6,947 nt of DNA from UBA5070 sp039798065 (GTDB lineage: Bacteria > Fibrobacterota > Fibrobacteria > UBA5070), in assembly GCA_039798065.1 (NCBI GenBank), contig JBDKGS010000230.1:1-6947 (forward strand), given 5' to 3'. The position numbers were made by a program, and so were the translations under genes. A model generated the notes under the pieces. That model saw only the letters and a program-made list of their open reading frames with translations, did not search any database and was not told the origin of the DNA. Positions 1 through 4,702 of the stretch are shown one piece after another. Position 1 is the first letter of the stretch; every line of letters starts with the position of its first letter.

Positions 1-477
1 ATGAGCTGGACCAAGAAGGTGAATCATCCTTCCGAAGTCCTGCAAAAGGGCGACACCGTCACCTGCATGGTCCTGTCGGTCGACAAGGAAAAGCGTCGCA
101 TTTCCTTGTCCCTCAAGGCCATGGGCGAAGACCCCTGGAAGGGCGTGCCCAACCGCTTCCCCCTGGGCAAGCAGATCGAAGCCCCCATCGCGCGTCTTCT
201 CGACCGCGGCGTGGTCCTCGAACTCGAAGAGGGAATCGAAGGCTTCGTTCCGTTGTCGAAGCTCACCGAAGAGCAGATCAAGGTTCCGGCCGACGCCTTC
301 CGCGTTGGACAGACCATCAAGGCCACCATCGTCGAGCACGATATCGAAACCCGCAAGCTCACGCTTTCGTGCATCGATACGTCCACCGACTGGCGCACCT
401 ACGTCCAGGGCAGCCGTCCGGACGACAGCCGCACCACGCTGGGAGACATCTTCCGCGCGGCGCAGCAGAACCAGTAA
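1..477 (+). CDS. rpsA: 30S ribosomal protein S1, C-terminal part (5' end outside window)
   Basis: Ribosomal protein S1 binds mRNA on the 30S subunit through a series of OB-fold S1 repeats and helps initiation. The visible 158 residues begin inside one S1 repeat: SWTKKVNHPSEV, then KGD and the strand-like DKEKRRISLSLK at about 27-39. A complete further repeat follows at about 54-126, with the typical GVVLELEEGIEGFVPLSKL and the end motif ETRKLTLS. The tail of about 30 polar residues ends in TLGDIFRAAQQNQ. SWTK followed by HPSEV is characteristic of internal repeats of bacterial S1. The ATG at base 1 is therefore almost certainly an internal methionine and the gene continues upstream; full S1 proteins are several hundred residues long. 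The stop is TAA at 475-477, followed closely by hairpins. The family assignment is secure; only the true start cannot be seen. Confidence 0.93.
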   Translation: MSWTKKVNHPSEVLQKGDTVTCMVLSVDKEKRRISLSLKAMGEDPWKGVPNRFPLGKQIEAPIARLLDRGVVLELEEGIEGFVPLSKLTEEQIKVPADAFRVGQTIKATIVEHDIETRKLTLSCIDTSTDWRTYVQGSRPDDSRTTLGDIFRAAQQNQ

Positions 478-483
478 GATCTT

Positions 484-504
484 CGCGAGGCGCTAAGCCT
501 CGCG
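484..504 (+). terminator. Perfect hairpin 7 bases after rpsA
   Basis: An 8-bp perfect stem (CGCGAGGC, 484-491, with GCCTCGCG, 497-504) encloses a 5-base loop. No T-run follows, so alone it is probably not an intrinsic terminator. It may protect the 3' end of the S1 mRNA or pause polymerase before the stronger hairpin just downstream. Confidence 0.5.
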
Positions 505-520
505 TCGGTTGCTGAATAGG

Positions 521-558
521 GCCTCTCTCGACATCGCGTCGGGAGAGGCTTTTTGTTT
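521..558 (+). terminator. Rho-independent terminator of rpsA
   Basis: Bases 521-532 pair with 538-549 over 12 bp, with one G-T wobble and a 5-base loop. A T-rich tail follows at once (TTTTTGTTT, 550-558). This is a textbook intrinsic terminator for the S1 transcript, 43 bases after the stop codon. Confidence 0.88.
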
Positions 559-596
559 GTGCCGCATTGCCGACAATTTTTGGCGGATACGAAAAT

Positions 597-622
597 GCCC
601 CGAGCCTGATGGTCGGGGCTTT
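597..622. terminator. Candidate bidirectional terminator between rpsA and the doxX-type gene
   Basis: GCCCCGA (597-603) pairs with TCGGGGC (613-619) around a 9-base loop. On the plus strand TTT follows; on the minus strand ATTTTC follows. It could back up the rpsA terminator and also end the minus-strand DoxX/SRPBCC transcript, whose last stop codon is at 747-749. The T-tails are short, so this is moderate evidence. Confidence 0.45.
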
Positions 623-694
623 CGCATGGACGTCAGATTCCGTCGGAGTGCCCGGATGCGTTCCGGATCCTTGTCGACGGAAGAATGTGGGAAA

Positions 695-705
695 GGGGGG
701 GGGGG
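695..705. repeat. G11 homopolymer tract (copy 1)
   Basis: A run of 11 G on the plus strand, followed by CGGG, 42 bases beyond the stop of the DoxX-family gene. An identical-length run followed by CGG lies at 1845-1855, on the other side of the two-gene minus-strand unit. Such tracts are prone to slippage. Here it is intergenic, so any effect would be on transcription, termination or RNA ends. Confidence 0.9.
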
Positions 706-746
706 CGGGAGCGTGGGCTAATTGCCCAGAGCTCCGGTCCGAGGGG

Positions 747-1166
747 TCAACCGGCGTACATGGCGCTCAGCAACGATGCGTAGGCCTTGCGGTAGGTCCA
801 GGCCAGGTAGAGGTTCAGCGCACCGAACACACCTGCGAAGGGAAGTCCGGTGGGCTCCAGGTAGATGTGGAAGAGAATGCTGTTGACGAGGAAGGGAAAG
901 ATCACGACCAGCGCCAACGGAACGAAGCGGTTGGCCAAGCACAACACTCCGGTGAACAGCTGGGTTACGAAGATCAGCGTCATCATGTAACCCGATGCAG
1001 CCAAGGCCTCGTTGAACGCCTTCGCTCCGGCGCCGAGTTCTGGGGGAGGAGTCATGGGGTTCAGGAATCCCATCAGGCCGAAGGCGAGGAAGGCGAGTCC
1101 GAACACGATCCTGAGTCCGGTGTTCACGATTTTGGAAACGGAGCGCTTGGCTGGCTGACTAGACAT
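747..1166 (-). CDS. DoxX family integral membrane protein
   Basis: The 139-residue product is a small four-helix membrane protein. Hydrophobic segments lie at about 17-35, 58-77, 82-99 and 108-125, separated by short polar loops. The pattern, with a basic N-terminus (SSQPAKRSVSK), a glycine-rich first helix, a loop carrying NPM and PPPELGAGAKAFNEALAASG, and a final AWTYRKAY, fits the DoxX/DoxX-like family. Its members sit in the cytoplasmic membrane; the biochemical role is unsettled for most of them. The open frame extends far upstream of the chosen ATG, but that extension is an antisense reading of the SRPBCC gene in another frame. ATG at 1164-1166 is the first start giving only DoxX sequence. 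The ribosome-binding site is weak (GACAGAA). It lies 47 bases downstream of the SRPBCC gene on the same strand, so the two are probably co-transcribed. Confidence 0.82.
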   Translation of the reverse strand: MSSQPAKRSVSKIVNTGLRIVFGLAFLAFGLMGFLNPMTPPPELGAGAKAFNEALAASGYMMTLIFVTQLFTGVLCLANRFVPLALVVIFPFLVNSILFHIYLEPTGLPFAGVFGALNLYLAWTYRKAYASLLSAMYAG

Positions 1167-1213
1167 TTTCTGTCGTTTCGTTCGAGGTTTGATGGATGCG
1201 GTTCGATGATTGT

Positions 1214-1741
1214 TCAGGTCTTGGGTTCGACTGCCTTGGCGAGGGCCGCGAGCCCTTTCTCGAAGTCCTTGCCGACGAATTTCTCGCTGTCGAAGACCAA
1301 CGAAAAAAGCTTCATGACGAAGCCATTGTTGCCTTCCATGCTCCATGTGACAAGGGTGCCGCTGGATTGGGGTTCGAACCGGAAGGTCGCCGTGTTGGTG
1401 GCTTTGAAAGGTCGCAGGAATTCCAGCCGCAGGACGATTGAGTGCTCTGGTTCGCTGGAAAGGACTGTCATTCGACCGGCTCCCGCCTTGTTGTTCCCTT
1501 TCCAGGCGTAAATGGCGCCTTTGCCGGCTTCCGGTCCCAGGTATTCTCGCGTCAGGTTGGGATCCAGCCCTTCCCAGGGCGACCATCGGATCCATTGCCG
1601 GAAATTGTCCACAAGTGGCTGGATCGATCCGGCGGGGGCGGCGATGATCAGGTTGCGTTCGATGCGGAAGTCCGAAGGCCTCTTTGCGATGACCAAGCAC
1701 AAGAGGAATACGGCGACCACAAGGATGATTAGTGCGATCAT
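1214..1741 (-). CDS. SRPBCC family protein with N-terminal membrane anchor
   Basis: The 175-residue product starts with one strongly hydrophobic helix (about 1-19, MIALIILVVAVFLLCLVIA), followed by a START/Bet v1-like SRPBCC domain. Recognisable landmarks are the first strand FRIERNLIIAAPAGSIQPLVDN, the following WIRWSPWEGLDPN, central strands with GKGAIYAWKGN and AGRMTVLSSEP, and near the end the strand SSGTLVTWSMEGNNGF before the long C-terminal helix. SRPBCC proteins have a deep hydrophobic cavity and bind lipids or other hydrophobic ligands; the ligand cannot be read from sequence. ATG 1739-1741 is supported by GGAG nine bases upstream. The anchor places the domain at the membrane, consistent with the DoxX-family membrane protein encoded next in the same transcript. 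A G11 tract lies about 100 bases upstream of the start. Confidence 0.82.
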   Translation of the reverse strand: MIALIILVVAVFLLCLVIAKRPSDFRIERNLIIAAPAGSIQPLVDNFRQWIRWSPWEGLDPNLTREYLGPEAGKGAIYAWKGNNKAGAGRMTVLSSEPEHSIVLRLEFLRPFKATNTATFRFEPQSSGTLVTWSMEGNNGFVMKLFSLVFDSEKFVGKDFEKGLAALAKAVEPKT

Positions 1742-1844
1742 GGATTGGCGCTCCGGGTTTAGGCCTTTAAGCTGATAAATTGGCTAAACTGAATTTAGAA
1801 CAACGAGAATGAGTCGCATTAGAAAAGCTCCTGTCGCCATTGTT

Positions 1845-1855
1845 GGGGGGGGGGG
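1845..1855. repeat. G11 homopolymer tract (copy 2)
   Basis: A second run of exactly 11 G, followed by CGG, in the 236-base gap between the divergently transcribed SRPBCC gene and tRNA-Arg. The neighbouring GGCG (1854-1857) can pair with CGCC (1864-1867). The rest of 1742-1936 shows no ORF, no clear repeat and only an AT-rich patch (about 1769-1800), which may hold the minus-strand promoter of the SRPBCC gene. Confidence 0.9.
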
Positions 1856-1936
1856 CGGTTTTTCGCCAGCTTGAGGGCCAATTTGAGGTTCTGTGCGTCG
1901 CACTCGGCATTTGGTGGAAAATTCGCTCAGGAACCA

Positions 1937-1964
1937 TTGACGAATGGAGAAACTCGCCTATATT
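1937..1964 (+). promoter_or_regulatory. Sigma70-type promoter of tRNA-Arg
   Basis: TTGACG (1937-1942) and TATATT (1959-1964) are separated by 16 bases. The predicted transcription start at about 1971 lies only some 7 bases before the mature tRNA end, as expected for a stable RNA promoter. No ORF intervenes. Confidence 0.8.
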
Positions 1965-1977
1965 TTCCTCTCTCAAC

Positions 1978-2051
1978 GCAGCTGTAGCTCAATTGGATAG
2001 AGCACCTGACTACGGATCAGGAGGTTTGGGGTTCGACTCCCTACAGCTGCA
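1978..2051 (+). tRNA. tRNA-Arg (anticodon ACG)
   Basis: A complete cloverleaf. Acceptor GCAGCTG (1978-1984) pairs perfectly with CAGCTGC (2044-2050). The D stem is GCTC/GAGC, with GGA in the D loop giving the A20 typical of tRNA-Arg. The anticodon stem CCTGA/TCAGG holds the loop CTACGGA, whose anticodon ACG is at 2012-2014. The T arm (2027-2043) has loop TTCGACT. The discriminator is A2051 and CCA is not encoded. A34 is presumably deaminated to inosine, letting this tRNA read CGU, CGC and CGA. A GerW-family ORF begins 27 bases after the tRNA with no terminator between them. Confidence 0.95.
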
Positions 2052-2054
2052 CTT

Positions 2055-2072
2055 TCCCACCCCAATGGGAGG
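2055..2072 (+). promoter_or_regulatory. Ribosome-binding site of the gerW-type ORF, inside a small hairpin
   Basis: GGGAGG (2067-2072) lies six bases before the ATG at 2079. TCCCA (2055-2059) is complementary to TGGGA (2066-2070) with a 6-base loop, and two further G-T pairs are possible. The Shine-Dalgarno sequence can therefore be masked. The hairpin starts four bases after the 3' end of tRNA-Arg. Confidence 0.55.
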
Positions 2073-2078
2073 TTCGAT

Positions 2079-2435
2079 ATGAGCGTGTCCGAGACCCTCG
2101 AAACTGTTCTCGAAAAGGTCCGGAGTCTCGTTCAGGCGGAGTCAGTGATCGGTCAGCCTATTCAGGCACCCGATGGCTCGACGATTGTGCCTGTCTGTCG
2201 GATTACGGTAGGCTTTGGCGGCGGTGGTTCGACCAACTCCGGCAAGGAAGGCGTCGGCACAGGCGCTGGCGCGGTGATCACACCGGTCGCCTTTTTGGTC
2301 CTCCGCGCTGACAAGGTCGAAATTTTGCCGATGGATCGCGACTCGTGGCAATTCGGCAAGATCGTGGATTTCCTTCCCGACCTGGTCGACAAATTCCGGA
2401 AAAAGCCGGCTGCGGAAAAGCCCGCAGGCACTTGA
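2079..2435 (+). CDS. GerW/YtfJ family protein
   Basis: The 118-residue protein matches the GerW (YtfJ, Spore_YtfJ) family in order: an N-terminal amphipathic helix (ETLETVLEKVRSLV), the motif VIGQPIQAPDGSTIVPV at about 23-39, a glycine-rich VGFGGGGS segment at 44-51, a second glycine/alanine patch (GTGAGAVITPVAFLV, 60-74), then VEILPMD and an amphipathic C-terminal region. Length is close to the family norm. In Bacillus the member is needed for spore germination, but the family is widespread in bacteria that do not form spores and its molecular activity is unknown. The start is fixed by GGGAGG with ideal spacing. No membrane segment or signal peptide is visible. It lies 27 bases behind tRNA-Arg with no separate promoter seen, so it is probably expressed from the tRNA promoter. 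Confidence 0.85.
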   Translation: MSVSETLETVLEKVRSLVQAESVIGQPIQAPDGSTIVPVCRITVGFGGGGSTNSGKEGVGTGAGAVITPVAFLVLRADKVEILPMDRDSWQFGKIVDFLPDLVDKFRKKPAAEKPAGT

Positions 2436-2444
2436 TTTTCCCCC

Positions 2445-2473
2445 TTTACGGGGAAGGCCTGTCGCCTTACATT
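2445..2473 (+). promoter_or_regulatory. Probable promoter of tRNA-Ala
   Basis: TTTACG (2445-2450) and TACATT (2468-2473) are 17 bases apart. The bases around the -10 (TACATTTTCTCTC) resemble those of the tRNA-Arg promoter (TATATTTTCCTCTC). The start would be near 2480, giving a leader of about 43 bases before the tRNA. The -35 element lies within a small inverted repeat (TTCCCC/GGGGAA, 2438-2455) just after the gerW-type stop codon. Confidence 0.55.
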
Positions 2474-2522
2474 TTCTCTCCTCGAAAGCGAATCCGGAAA
2501 CGGAAGAGCGGTCGAAAAAATC

Positions 2523-2597
2523 GGGGTTGTAGCTCAGTTTTGGTAGAGCACCACAATGGCATTGTGGGGGTCAGGGGTTCGAATCCCCTCAGCTCCA
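2523..2597 (+). tRNA. tRNA-Ala (anticodon GGC)
   Basis: A complete cloverleaf. Acceptor GGGGTTG (2523-2529) pairs with CAGCTCC (2590-2596), including the G3-U70 wobble that identifies alanine tRNAs. The D arm is GCTC/GAGC with an unusually T-rich loop. The anticodon stem CCACA/TGTGG has loop ATGGCAT, with anticodon GGC at 2558-2560. The T arm is AGGGG-TTCGAAT-CCCCT. The discriminator is A2597 and CCA is not encoded. It reads GCC and GCU. A terminator begins ten bases downstream. A damaged second copy lies at 2686-2921. Confidence 0.95.
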
Positions 2598-2651
2598 CTC
2601 GATTGCAAAGAAGCCTTCGGACTAACCTCCGAGGGCTTCTTTGTTTTGGGG
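2591..2651 (+). repeat. 61-base direct repeat, copy 1 (tRNA-Ala 3' end plus terminator)
   Basis: Bases 2591-2651 are identical to 2915-2975, offset 324. The repeat runs from AGCTCC in the tRNA acceptor strand through the terminator and its T-tail to GGGG. Identity stops at C2652 versus A2976. Confidence 0.95.
2607..2647 (+). terminator. Rho-independent terminator of tRNA-Ala
   Basis: A 15-bp stem (2607-2621 with 2628-2642, one G-T wobble) has a 6-base loop and is followed by GTTTT. The stem begins with AAAG and ends with CTTT, so T-rich bases follow it on both strands. Confidence 0.88.
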
Positions 2652-2685
2652 CAAAGCGGCTGTGGAAGTGATCGTGCGAGGCATG

Positions 2686-2921
2686 GAGGTTGTAGCTCAG
2701 TTTTGGTAGAGCGCCAGTCCGCGATCGTTGTGCAGGTAGGGATGACAGCCTGTTTGAATGGCTTCGCTAATCCGGTTTGACGACGAGGAGGCGCACCGTT
2801 CGTGGATGCGCCGACGAGAAGGCGGGCCGGAGGAGCAAGCCAGGCAAATGGGATGGCGCCCGCTCCGGTGCAATGACCGTGGACAGGATGGCATTGTGGG
2901 GGTGAATCCCCATTAGCTCCA
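2686..2921 (+). pseudogene. Interrupted, degenerate second copy of tRNA-Ala
   Basis: Bases 2688-2712 equal 2525-2549 of the intact tRNA-Ala (rest of the acceptor strand and the whole D arm, 25 identical bases). Bases 2888-2903 equal 2556-2571 (anticodon loop ATGGCAT with GGC, 3' anticodon stem and part of the variable loop), and 2904-2911 equal 2581-2588. Between the halves lie about 175 bases (2713-2887) with no tRNA counterpart. The 3' half also lacks nine bases (2572-2580), removing the 5' T-stem strand and TTC of the T loop, although TGGGG/CCCCA can still pair. The 5' acceptor carries A at position 2 opposite C71. The 5' anticodon strand reads CCAGT, which pairs only partly with TGTGG. 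No promoter is visible between the upstream terminator and this copy. It looks like a duplicated and broken gene; a tRNA-like structured RNA or an intron-bearing tRNA are less likely alternatives. Confidence 0.75.
2713..2887. other. Structured ~175-base insert separating the two tRNA-Ala halves
   Basis: No convincing ORF fills this segment. It holds a hairpin at 2790-2812: GGCGCA/TGCGCC extended by CC/GG and G-U, closed by a TTCG loop, with one bulged A. CGACGAG flanks it on both sides (2781-2787 and 2812-2818). Farther on, GCGGGC (2822-2827) can pair with GCCCGC (2858-2863), in competition with CCGGAG (2827-2832) and CTCCGG (2863-2868). I see no group I intron P7-like pairing, no transposon terminal repeats and no target duplication. 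Confidence 0.5.
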
Positions 2922-2975
2922 CTCGATTGCAAAGAAGCCTTCGGACTAACCTCCGAGGGCTTCTTTGTTTTGGGG
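2915..2975 (+). repeat. 61-base direct repeat, copy 2
   Basis: Exact copy of 2591-2651, following the damaged tRNA-Ala copy. It is the last piece of sequence before the 3' end of the convergently oriented phospholipase D-like gene. Confidence 0.95.
2931..2971. terminator. Second copy of the terminator, probably bidirectional
   Basis: The same 15-bp stem (2931-2945 with 2952-2966) is followed on the plus strand by GTTTT, while on the minus strand the stem itself ends in TTCTTT. It lies 37 bases beyond the stop codon of the minus-strand phospholipase D-like gene and is the only candidate to end that transcript. Confidence 0.7.
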
Positions 2976-3007
2976 AAAAACGGTGACGGACAGCCTGCAG
3001 ATTCTGT

Positions 3008-4591
3008 CTACAGGATTGGGTCCATCGGGATCAGGCTCCACAGCCAGAGTTTGAGCCGCTGCCAAAACGACAGAGATCGATCGCCTTCGCCACTCGAGGC
3101 GTTCCAGCTGTTCTCGGGAAGCATGTCCTGTTCGATCGCGTCGGCGGCTTCCTTGGCGAGCTTGAGACTAGGCATCACCACGGCGGCTTCGGTGTTCAGA
3201 TTTTGACTGCGGGGATCCAGGTTGTAGGTTCCCACAACCAGAATCCGACGATCGATTACGGCGGTTTTCGCATGAAGGACGATGATGGGCGGATGCTCCC
3301 CGAACTGGGCATAGCGCTGCAGAATCCGCGTTCTGTTTTGGGGGTGGGGTTTCAGCTCATGTACTTCGATCCCAGCCGCGAGGATTTTGTCTCGTTGCTT
3401 CTGGTAACCACTGACCGCGTAGTGGTTGTCGCTGTTGGCGGCGGAATTGGTGCTGATACGGACCTTCACGCCACGCTTGACCAGGGAGGCGAACAAGGCC
3501 AAGGCCTTGGGGTCTAGGACCAGGTACGGACTCTGAATCAGGACTTCGTGCTGCGCCGAATCGAGGAGTGCCGCCAACGCGCTCGTGACCACTCCACCAC
3601 CGCCTAAACCTTGGGTTCCGTCGTTCTTGCCAGGGGCATCGCGGATGTACTTCGCGTCGCAGAGATCCATATCGTGAAGCAGATCGGGAACCCGTCGGGG
3701 CACATCGAGAATGCCTTGCTTCATCTGCGGCGAGAAATGGGTCGTATCGTCCCAGCGCGCCAGAAGATCGCGACCGATGGAATCCACTGCCGAGGAGGGG
3801 AGAGTCGCCGCCTCCTTGACGAGAATGCTGGAGACGGGAACGCTGAGCGGACTGTTCCAGTGTTCGGTAAAACCGTCGCGGATCTGTTCGACCGCAGGAC
3901 CAGCCAAAAGGACATCGCGATCGCGGAAATTGAATTCGGGATCGAAGTCGTAGTATTCGTCGGCCATGTTCCGACCGCCCACCACGGCGGCCCGGTTGTC
4001 GACAATAAATGTCTTCTGGTGCATGCGCTGGTTCAGGTCCCGGAAATTCGTAAGGGCGGTCCAGATACGTTTCCAGAGCCCCACCCCCAGGGTGTTGTTG
4101 GCGTTGTAAACGCGGATCTCGACTTTGGGATGGGCGTCCATGGCCAACAACAGCTCGTAGGGCTTCTCCAGCATGAGGTCGTCGACCAGGATGCGGACGT
4201 GGACACCCCGGTTCGCGGCTTGAAGCAGACCCGCCAGCGCCAAGCGTCCGACATTATCTGTCGACCAGATGAAGTACTGGACGTCGATGTTTTGCTTGGC
4301 GTTCAAACCCAGCCACCCGCGGATGCGCAGCGCGTGCTCGCCCTTGTCCATCACAAAGGCTGAGGACTTCCCCGAATCGCGTCGGAGGATTCCGTCGACC
4401 GCCGCGTGCCAATCCTTGACCAATTCCGCCTCGAGGAGCGCGGCCGGATCCTTGGTCGACTCGCCTGTTGCTGAGACCAGATCGGAGGAGAATGGAGCGG
4501 GTGATCGCGCAGCGCCGGGGACGCTCCCGATGCAGGCGAGAGCTGTCAGGAGGAGAGGGGCGAACCTGGATGATGTATTGCGCGTCGGCAT
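3008..4591 (-). CDS. Phospholipase D / cardiolipin synthase family protein (ClsC/YmdC-like), exported
   Basis: The 527-residue protein carries two HKD catalytic motifs of the phospholipase D superfamily: HQKTFIVD (H191, K193, D198) followed by GGRNMADEYYDF, and HAKTAVID (H440, K442, D447) followed by GTYNLDPRS. Each is preceded by the usual core segments (VDVQYFIW-type strand near 103-109, RGVHVRILVDD at 128-138; VLIQSPYLV at 350-358, RGVKVRISTNS at 373-383). GGRN followed by DEYYD and the hydrophobic end LWSLIPMDPIL resemble the ClsC/YmdC branch, which in E. coli makes cardiolipin from phosphatidylglycerol and phosphatidylethanolamine. Residues 1-29 form a signal peptide (basic start, APLLLTALACIGSVPGAA). 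C20 lies in an imperfect lipobox, so a lipoprotein is possible but less likely. ATG 4589-4591 has no good ribosome-binding site; no better start precedes the signal peptide. Both active sites are complete. Reaction and substrate are inferred from the family. Confidence 0.87.
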   Translation of the reverse strand: MPTRNTSSRFAPLLLTALACIGSVPGAARSPAPFSSDLVSATGESTKDPAALLEAELVKDWHAAVDGILRRDSGKSSAFVMDKGEHALRIRGWLGLNAKQNIDVQYFIWSTDNVGRLALAGLLQAANRGVHVRILVDDLMLEKPYELLLAMDAHPKVEIRVYNANNTLGVGLWKRIWTALTNFRDLNQRMHQKTFIVDNRAAVVGGRNMADEYYDFDPEFNFRDRDVLLAGPAVEQIRDGFTEHWNSPLSVPVSSILVKEAATLPSSAVDSIGRDLLARWDDTTHFSPQMKQGILDVPRRVPDLLHDMDLCDAKYIRDAPGKNDGTQGLGGGGVVTSALAALLDSAQHEVLIQSPYLVLDPKALALFASLVKRGVKVRISTNSAANSDNHYAVSGYQKQRDKILAAGIEVHELKPHPQNRTRILQRYAQFGEHPPIIVLHAKTAVIDRRILVVGTYNLDPRSQNLNTEAAVVMPSLKLAKEAADAIEQDMLPENSWNASSGEGDRSLSFWQRLKLWLWSLIPMDPIL

Positions 4592-4642
4592 GCGTCACGA
4601 AGCTAGGAATCGGCGAAACCGGAGCGGGATCGATTGGAGAAT

Positions 4643-4661
4643 GGAGTCAAATTATGACTCC
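4643..4661. promoter_or_regulatory. Perfect 7-bp dyad, candidate operator upstream of the phospholipase D gene
   Basis: GGAGTCA (4643-4649) and TGACTCC (4655-4661) are perfect inverted repeats with a 5-base AT-only spacer. They lie in the 111-base gap between rpiB-type and phospholipase D-like genes, both read on the minus strand. A possible minus-strand promoter lies just upstream in the transcription direction: TTGCAG, 17 bases, then GATTAT, which would put the start inside the dyad. It lacks a T-run and so does not look like a terminator for the isomerase gene. Confidence 0.45.
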
Positions 4662-4702
4662 TGAATAATCCCGCTACATAACAATACCTGCAAGTCGAAC
4701 TA

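Noticed and set aside
567..1511. A 314-codon plus-strand open frame
   Set aside because: It runs opposite the DoxX and SRPBCC genes; its translation is low-complexity and charged with no recognisable domain, and it crosses the G11 tract. It is an antisense shadow.
747..1700. The DoxX-family gene starting at 1700 with 317 codons
   Set aside because: The extra 178 codons are an out-of-frame reading of the SRPBCC gene on the same strand and show no domain; ATG 1166 gives a normal-length DoxX protein.
2713..2887. Group I intron in the tRNA anticodon loop
   Set aside because: The size would fit the smallest known tRNA introns, but I found no P7-like GACTA/TAGTC pairing, no U at the expected 5' junction and no restored anticodon stem after removal of the insert.
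2686..2921. tmRNA gene
   Set aside because: It has a complete D stem (GCTC/GAGC), no TTCGA T-loop and no plausible alanine-rich tag ORF, all contrary to tmRNA.
3611..4363. A 250-codon plus-strand open frame
   Set aside because: It lies wholly opposite the phospholipase D-like gene, whose two HKD motifs are intact. The antisense product has no motif.
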